DNA of 8,445 bases from Candidatus Sericytochromatia bacterium. GTDB lineage: Bacteria; Cyanobacteriota; Sericytochromatia; UBA7694. Shown one piece after another: positions 5,344 through 8,445 of this stretch. The stretch's first letter is position 1, and every line of letters begins with the position of its first letter. Both the position numbers and the translations under genes were made by a program. The notes below the pieces were generated by a model. It did not search any database. It saw only the letters and a list, made by a program, of their open reading frames with translations, and was not told the origin of the DNA. The DNA is taken from NCBI GenBank assembly GCA_913773825.1, contig CAJYHH010000539.1:1-8445 (forward strand), written 5' to 3'.

Positions 5344-6756
5344 TTACAGGTTTTTGGCTTTTTCGCGAGCATCTTCGATGGTACCAACCATCAGGAAGGC
5401 CTGCTCGGGCAGATCGTCGTGTTTACCTTCAAGGATTTCCTTAAAGCCACGGACGCTGTCCTCAAGTTTGACGTATTTGCCCGGGAAGTTGGTGAAGATT
5501 TCAGCAACGTGGAAGGGCTGGCTCAGGAAGCGCTGCAGCTTACGAGCACGGGATACAGTCAGCTTGTCTTCGGCAGAGAGTTCTTCCATACCCAGAATCG
5601 CAATGATGTCTTGCAGTTCGTTGTAGCGCTGCAGAACCTGCTGAACACCGCGAGCGGTTTCATAGTGCTCTTGACCGACAACTTCGGGCTTCAGAATCTG
5701 AGAAGAAGAGTCCAGAGGGTCAACGGCGGGGTAGATGCCAAGCTCAGAAATCTTACGTGACAATACGGTCTTTGCGCCCAAGTGAGCGAAAGTGGTAGCC
5801 GGAGCCGGGTCGGTCAAGTCATCCGCAGGAACGTAAACGGCCTGAATCGAAGTGATGGAACCTGATTTAGTAGAAGTGATGCGCTCTTGCATCGCACCCA
5901 TTTCGGTTGCCAGAGTAGGCTGGTAGCCTACTGCTGAAGGCATACGGCCGAGCAGAGCGGAAACTTCAGAACCCGCCTGGGTGAAACGGAAAACGTTGTC
6001 AACGAAGAGCAGTACGTCCTGGTTCTGAACGTCGCGGAAGTACTCAGCAACCGTCAGACCGGTCAGACCAACGCGCATACGGGCGCCGGGCGGCTCATTC
6101 ATCTGGCCGTAGACCAGCGCAACTTTGTCGATAACGTTTGACTCGATGAACTCATGATAAAGGTCGTTGCCTTCACGAGTGCGCTCACCTACGCCAGCGA
6201 ATACAGATACGCCGCCGTGCTGTTTAGCAATATTGTGAATCAGCTCCTGAATCAATACGGTTTTGCCTACGCCAGCGCCGCCGAACAGACCGATTTTACC
6301 GCCTTTTGGATAAGGCGCGAGCAAGTCGATAACTTTAATGCCGGTTTCGAAAACTTCTGGTTCAACGGTCAGGTCAACCATGTCGGGAGCTGAACGGTGA
6401 ATCGGAGAATAATCTGTAACCTGAACCGGGCCACGCTCGTCGATCGCTTCGCCAACGACGTTCATAATACGGCCAAGGGTGCCTTCGCCCACCGGAACCG
6501 TGATCGGTGCACCGGTGTCTTTGGCTTCCATACCGCGCATCAGGCCGTCTGTAGAAGACATCGCAACGGTGCGGACCATTTTATCGCCAAGATGCTGCTG
6601 AACTTCAACAACCAGACGGGTGCCGTCGGTACGGGTGATTTCAAGCGCGTTATAGATTGCGGGTAAGGCTTCGGTATCGAAATGGACGTCGATAACCGGA
6701 CCCAGAATCTGAACGATTTTACCAATTTTTTCGGTTAAAACTGCTGTTTCTGCCAT
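5344..6756 (-). CDS. atpD: F-type ATP synthase subunit beta
   Basis: Catalytic subunit of F1, on the cytoplasmic face of the membrane; alpha3beta3 hexamers interconvert ADP plus phosphate and ATP as gamma rotates. The 470-aa length is standard. Visible features: N-terminal beta-barrel (IGKIVQILGPVIDVHF, 11-26), Walker A GGAGVGKT (159-166), GERTREG with the catalytic Glu191, the segment VYGQMNEPPGARMRVGLTGL (215-234), Walker B LLFVD (249-253) continuing as NVFRFTQAGSEVSALLGR, the ATP synthase signature PAPATTFAHL (317-326), and the DELSEED loop in the form EELSAED (391-397). The ATG at 6754-6756 has AAGGA about eight bases upstream and lies 17 bases after the atpG stop. All catalytic motifs are intact. 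Confidence 0.98.
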   Translation of the reverse strand: MAETAVLTEKIGKIVQILGPVIDVHFDTEALPAIYNALEITRTDGTRLVVEVQQHLGDKMVRTVAMSSTDGLMRGMEAKDTGAPITVPVGEGTLGRIMNVVGEAIDERGPVQVTDYSPIHRSAPDMVDLTVEPEVFETGIKVIDLLAPYPKGGKIGLFGGAGVGKTVLIQELIHNIAKQHGGVSVFAGVGERTREGNDLYHEFIESNVIDKVALVYGQMNEPPGARMRVGLTGLTVAEYFRDVQNQDVLLFVDNVFRFTQAGSEVSALLGRMPSAVGYQPTLATEMGAMQERITSTKSGSITSIQAVYVPADDLTDPAPATTFAHLGAKTVLSRKISELGIYPAVDPLDSSSQILKPEVVGQEHYETARGVQQVLQRYNELQDIIAILGMEELSAEDKLTVSRARKLQRFLSQPFHVAEIFTNFPGKYVKLEDSVRGFKEILEGKHDDLPEQAFLMVGTIEDAREKAKNL

Positions 6757-6773
6757 TTTCTCTTTCCTTGTAA

Positions 6774-7643
6774 TTACTGGTTAAGGGCTTCGGCGCCGCC
6801 GACAACTTCCAGGATTTCCGTGGTGATGTGGGCCTGGCGGACCTTGTTGTAAACGATATTGAGGTTCGTCAGCAGGTCGTCGGCGTTTTTGGTCGCCGCG
6901 TCCATAGCGGTCATCTGAGCAGCCAGCTGACTGGCCGCGCTCTCAAGCAGAGCGCGGAGAATCTGACGGCTGATATAGCGCGGCAGGATGCTGCGCAGCA
7001 GAGTAACCGGATCGGGCTCAAAGATGTATTCCGCTTTGGGTGCAGCTTCGCCTTCAGGCGGAGCAACCGGCAGCAGCACCAGCTCAGTGGGCGTGTACTG
7101 CAGCATCGAAACAAAGCGGGTATAAAGCAGCACAACCTTGTCGACCTTACGGTCTAAAAAGGCCTGGCTCATGGCTTCGGTCAGCATTTCCGCTTCAGCG
7201 TAGCTCGGAACAGCCGGCAGCGCGCTATAACGTGCCAGAATGCTCAGACCTTCTTGACGGAAAAAGTTAATGCCCTTGTTGCCAACGATCCAGACATGAG
7301 GCGTCTGGCCCTGGGCGAGCACTTCTTCCATTTTTTGGGCTGCAAAACGGATGATGTTTGAGTTATAGCCGCCACAGAGACCTTTGTCTGAAGTCACAAT
7401 CACGATGCCAACATTTTTGACTTCGCGCTGTTCCAACAAAGGCTCATTGACGTCTTGTTCAGCCAGCTTATGAGCCACATGCTGAAACATCTCTTTGAGC
7501 TTCTGGGCATAAGGCCGCGTCGCCATGACGCGGTCCTGGGCCCGACGAACCTTAGCAGCCGCCACCATTTTCATGGCTTTGGTAATCTGCTGGGTGCCCT
7601 TTAAGCTTTTGATGCGGTTGCGTATCTCGCGAGTGCTTGGCAT
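6774..7643 (-). CDS. atpG: F-type ATP synthase subunit gamma
   Basis: Rotor shaft of F1, transmitting torque between the c-ring and alpha3beta3. The product is 289 aa. The N-terminal coiled-coil helix is typical (MPSTREIRNRIKSLKGTQQ, then ITKAMKMVAAAKVRRAQ), as are SDKGLCGGYNSNIIR in the Rossmann-like middle domain and the C-terminal helix ending ITTEILEVVGGAEALNQ. The length is like E. coli and Bacillus gamma; the extra segment of roughly 30 residues found in cyanobacterial and plastid gamma subunits is absent. An upstream in-frame start would add 17 residues (MLSKKAFSRPQEPRGRA) but would overlap atpA by about 47 bases. The start at 7641-7643 is preferred because it gives the family-standard N-terminus and has AAGAGG just upstream. 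Only four bases separate it from the atpA stop. Confidence 0.97.
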   Translation of the reverse strand: MPSTREIRNRIKSLKGTQQITKAMKMVAAAKVRRAQDRVMATRPYAQKLKEMFQHVAHKLAEQDVNEPLLEQREVKNVGIVIVTSDKGLCGGYNSNIIRFAAQKMEEVLAQGQTPHVWIVGNKGINFFRQEGLSILARYSALPAVPSYAEAEMLTEAMSQAFLDRKVDKVVLLYTRFVSMLQYTPTELVLLPVAPPEGEAAPKAEYIFEPDPVTLLRSILPRYISRQILRALLESAASQLAAQMTAMDAATKNADDLLTNLNIVYNKVRQAHITTEILEVVGGAEALNQ

Positions 7644-7647
7644 CGCT

Positions 7648-8445
7648 CTACCTCTTGGCTCCTGCGGCCTTGAAAACGCTTTCTTTGAAAGCATTCAGGG
7701 TGGATTTGAGTTTGTTCTCAACGTCATCACCCATGACGCCGCTCTGGGTAATGCCAGCTTCGATGTCAGGTGAATTGGTGTCGAGGTAGCTGAAGAACTG
7801 CTTACGGAAAGCATCCACGCGGTTAACTTCAACTTCATCTAAGAAGCCCTGGGTGACGGCATAGATCTGAATGACCATTTTGCCGAGTGAGTAGGGTGAG
7901 TTGACGGGCTGCTTCATGATTTCCATCAGACGCTGGCCACGGCCAAGCTGAGCCTGGGTCGCTTTGTCGAGGTCAGAAGCAAACTGCGAGAAGGCAGCCA
8001 GTTCACGGAACTGAGCCAGTTCAAGACGCAGCTTACCAGCAATTTTTTTCATTGCTTTGGTCTGAGCGGCACCACCGACGCGGCTGACCGAAATACCGGA
8101 GTTGATCGCGGGACGGACACCAGCGTTGAACAAGTCGGTTTCCAGGAAGATCTGACCATCGGTAATGGAAATAACGTTAGTCGGAATAAACGCGGTAACG
8201 TCATTTGCCTGGGTTTCAACGATCGGCAGAGCGGTCAGTGAACCCGCACCCATTTCGTCGCTGAGTTTAGCAGCGCGCTCAAGCAGGCGGCTATGGAGAT
8301 AGAAAACGTCGCCAGGATACGCTTCACGGCCCGGAGGACGGCGCATCAGCAGGGACATTTCGCGATAAGCGGCAGCCTGTTTGGTCAAGTCATCATAAAC
8401 GCAGAGAACGTGTCCGCCCTTATAGGTAAAGTACTCACCCATGGC
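7648..8445 (-). CDS. atpA: F-type ATP synthase subunit alpha, C-terminal part (cut by window edge)
   Basis: Non-catalytic nucleotide-binding subunit of the F1 hexamer. Only about 265 of the expected 500-510 residues are in the window; the frame continues past the right edge, and the Met near the edge is the internal Met of the conserved AMGEYF segment, not a start. Visible: the Walker B region HVLCVYDDLTKQ, the hallmark RRPPGREAYPGDVFYLHSRL, TDGQIFLETDLF, and the ATP synthase signature PAINSGISVSRVG, which carries the arginine finger that reaches into the catalytic site of beta. The C-terminal helical domain (KKIAGKLRLELAQFRELAAF onward, end AAGAKR) is complete. First visible gene of the operon; delta, b, c and a subunit genes would be expected to the right. 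Confidence 0.97.
   Translation of the reverse strand, partial: AMGEYFTYKGGHVLCVYDDLTKQAAAYREMSLLMRRPPGREAYPGDVFYLHSRLLERAAKLSDEMGAGSLTALPIVETQANDVTAFIPTNVISITDGQIFLETDLFNAGVRPAINSGISVSRVGGAAQTKAMKKIAGKLRLELAQFRELAAFSQFASDLDKATQAQLGRGQRLMEIMKQPVNSPYSLGKMVIQIYAVTQGFLDEVEVNRVDAFRKQFFSYLDTNSPDIEAGITQSGVMGDDVENKLKSTLNAFKESVFKAAGAKR
7650..7656 (-). promoter_or_regulatory. Shine-Dalgarno deciding the atpG start
   Basis: AAGAGGT on the minus strand, about seven bases before the ATG at 7641-7643. Its last base is the first base of the atpA TAG stop, which suggests translational coupling from atpA to atpG. Confidence 0.7.

Noticed and set aside
4909..5760. Plus-strand ORFs opposite atpC and the end of atpD
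   Set aside because: They are antisense shadows of well-conserved genes with compositionally odd translations and no family resemblance.
6154..7157. Plus-strand ORFs opposite atpD and atpG
   Set aside because: Antisense shadows of certain coding sequence.
6774..7694. Longer atpG starting at the upstream in-frame ATG (7692-7694)
   Set aside because: It adds 17 residues not typical of gamma subunits and overlaps atpA by about 47 bases; the ATG at 7641-7643 has a proper Shine-Dalgarno and the standard N-terminus.
1..8445. CRISPR array, insertion sequence, tRNA or phage/defence module
   Set aside because: I saw no regularly spaced direct repeats, no transposase or integrase motifs, no cloverleaf-like sequence and no defence-protein domains; the helicase stands alone and looks like a repair enzyme.

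Overview
This window is a chromosomal block of mostly housekeeping genes with roughly even base composition. It contains no mobile element, CRISPR array, rRNA or tRNA that I can support. The most informative gene is a DUF1257/Ycf35 protein (2123-2521, minus), a family best known from cyanobacteria and plastids. Yet the F1 ATP synthase genes run atpA-atpG-atpD-atpC without a break. Oxygenic cyanobacteria normally keep beta/epsilon apart from the alpha/gamma operon. The gamma subunit is also of ordinary bacterial length (289 aa), without the extra segment typical of photosynthetic gamma subunits. Together this suggests a non-photosynthetic relative of Cyanobacteria (Vampirovibrionia/Melainabacteria type). 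This is an inference, not a proven placement.

Layout. Positions 1-2012 (plus) hold a UvrD/PcrA/Rep-like superfamily 1 helicase, possibly missing its extreme N-terminus. A bidirectional intrinsic terminator (about 2041-2089) separates it from the convergent ycf35-like gene, which has a near-consensus sigma-70 promoter and a strong Shine-Dalgarno. Next on the minus strand is murA (first committed step of peptidoglycan synthesis), with its own terminator and a good sigma-70 promoter about 180 bases upstream of the likely start. Positions 4312-4869 (minus) encode an unrecognised secreted protein. The rest, read right to left, is the 3' part of the ATP synthase operon: atpA (C-terminal half only, cut by the window edge), atpG, atpD and atpC, with gaps of only 4-17 bases.

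How the genes work together. atpA/G/D/C make the alpha, gamma, beta and epsilon subunits of F1, the catalytic head of ATP synthase; the other subunits would lie beyond the right edge. murA, the helicase and ycf35 are separate transcription units with unrelated roles.

The most unusual structure is a perfect 15-bp stem plus T-run terminator (4820-4859, minus). It sits where an atp-operon terminator is expected, but it overlaps codons 4-17 of the secreted-protein gene, inside its signal-peptide sequence. The same bases therefore appear both to stop atp transcription and to encode a signal peptide. I saw no clear new multi-gene system.
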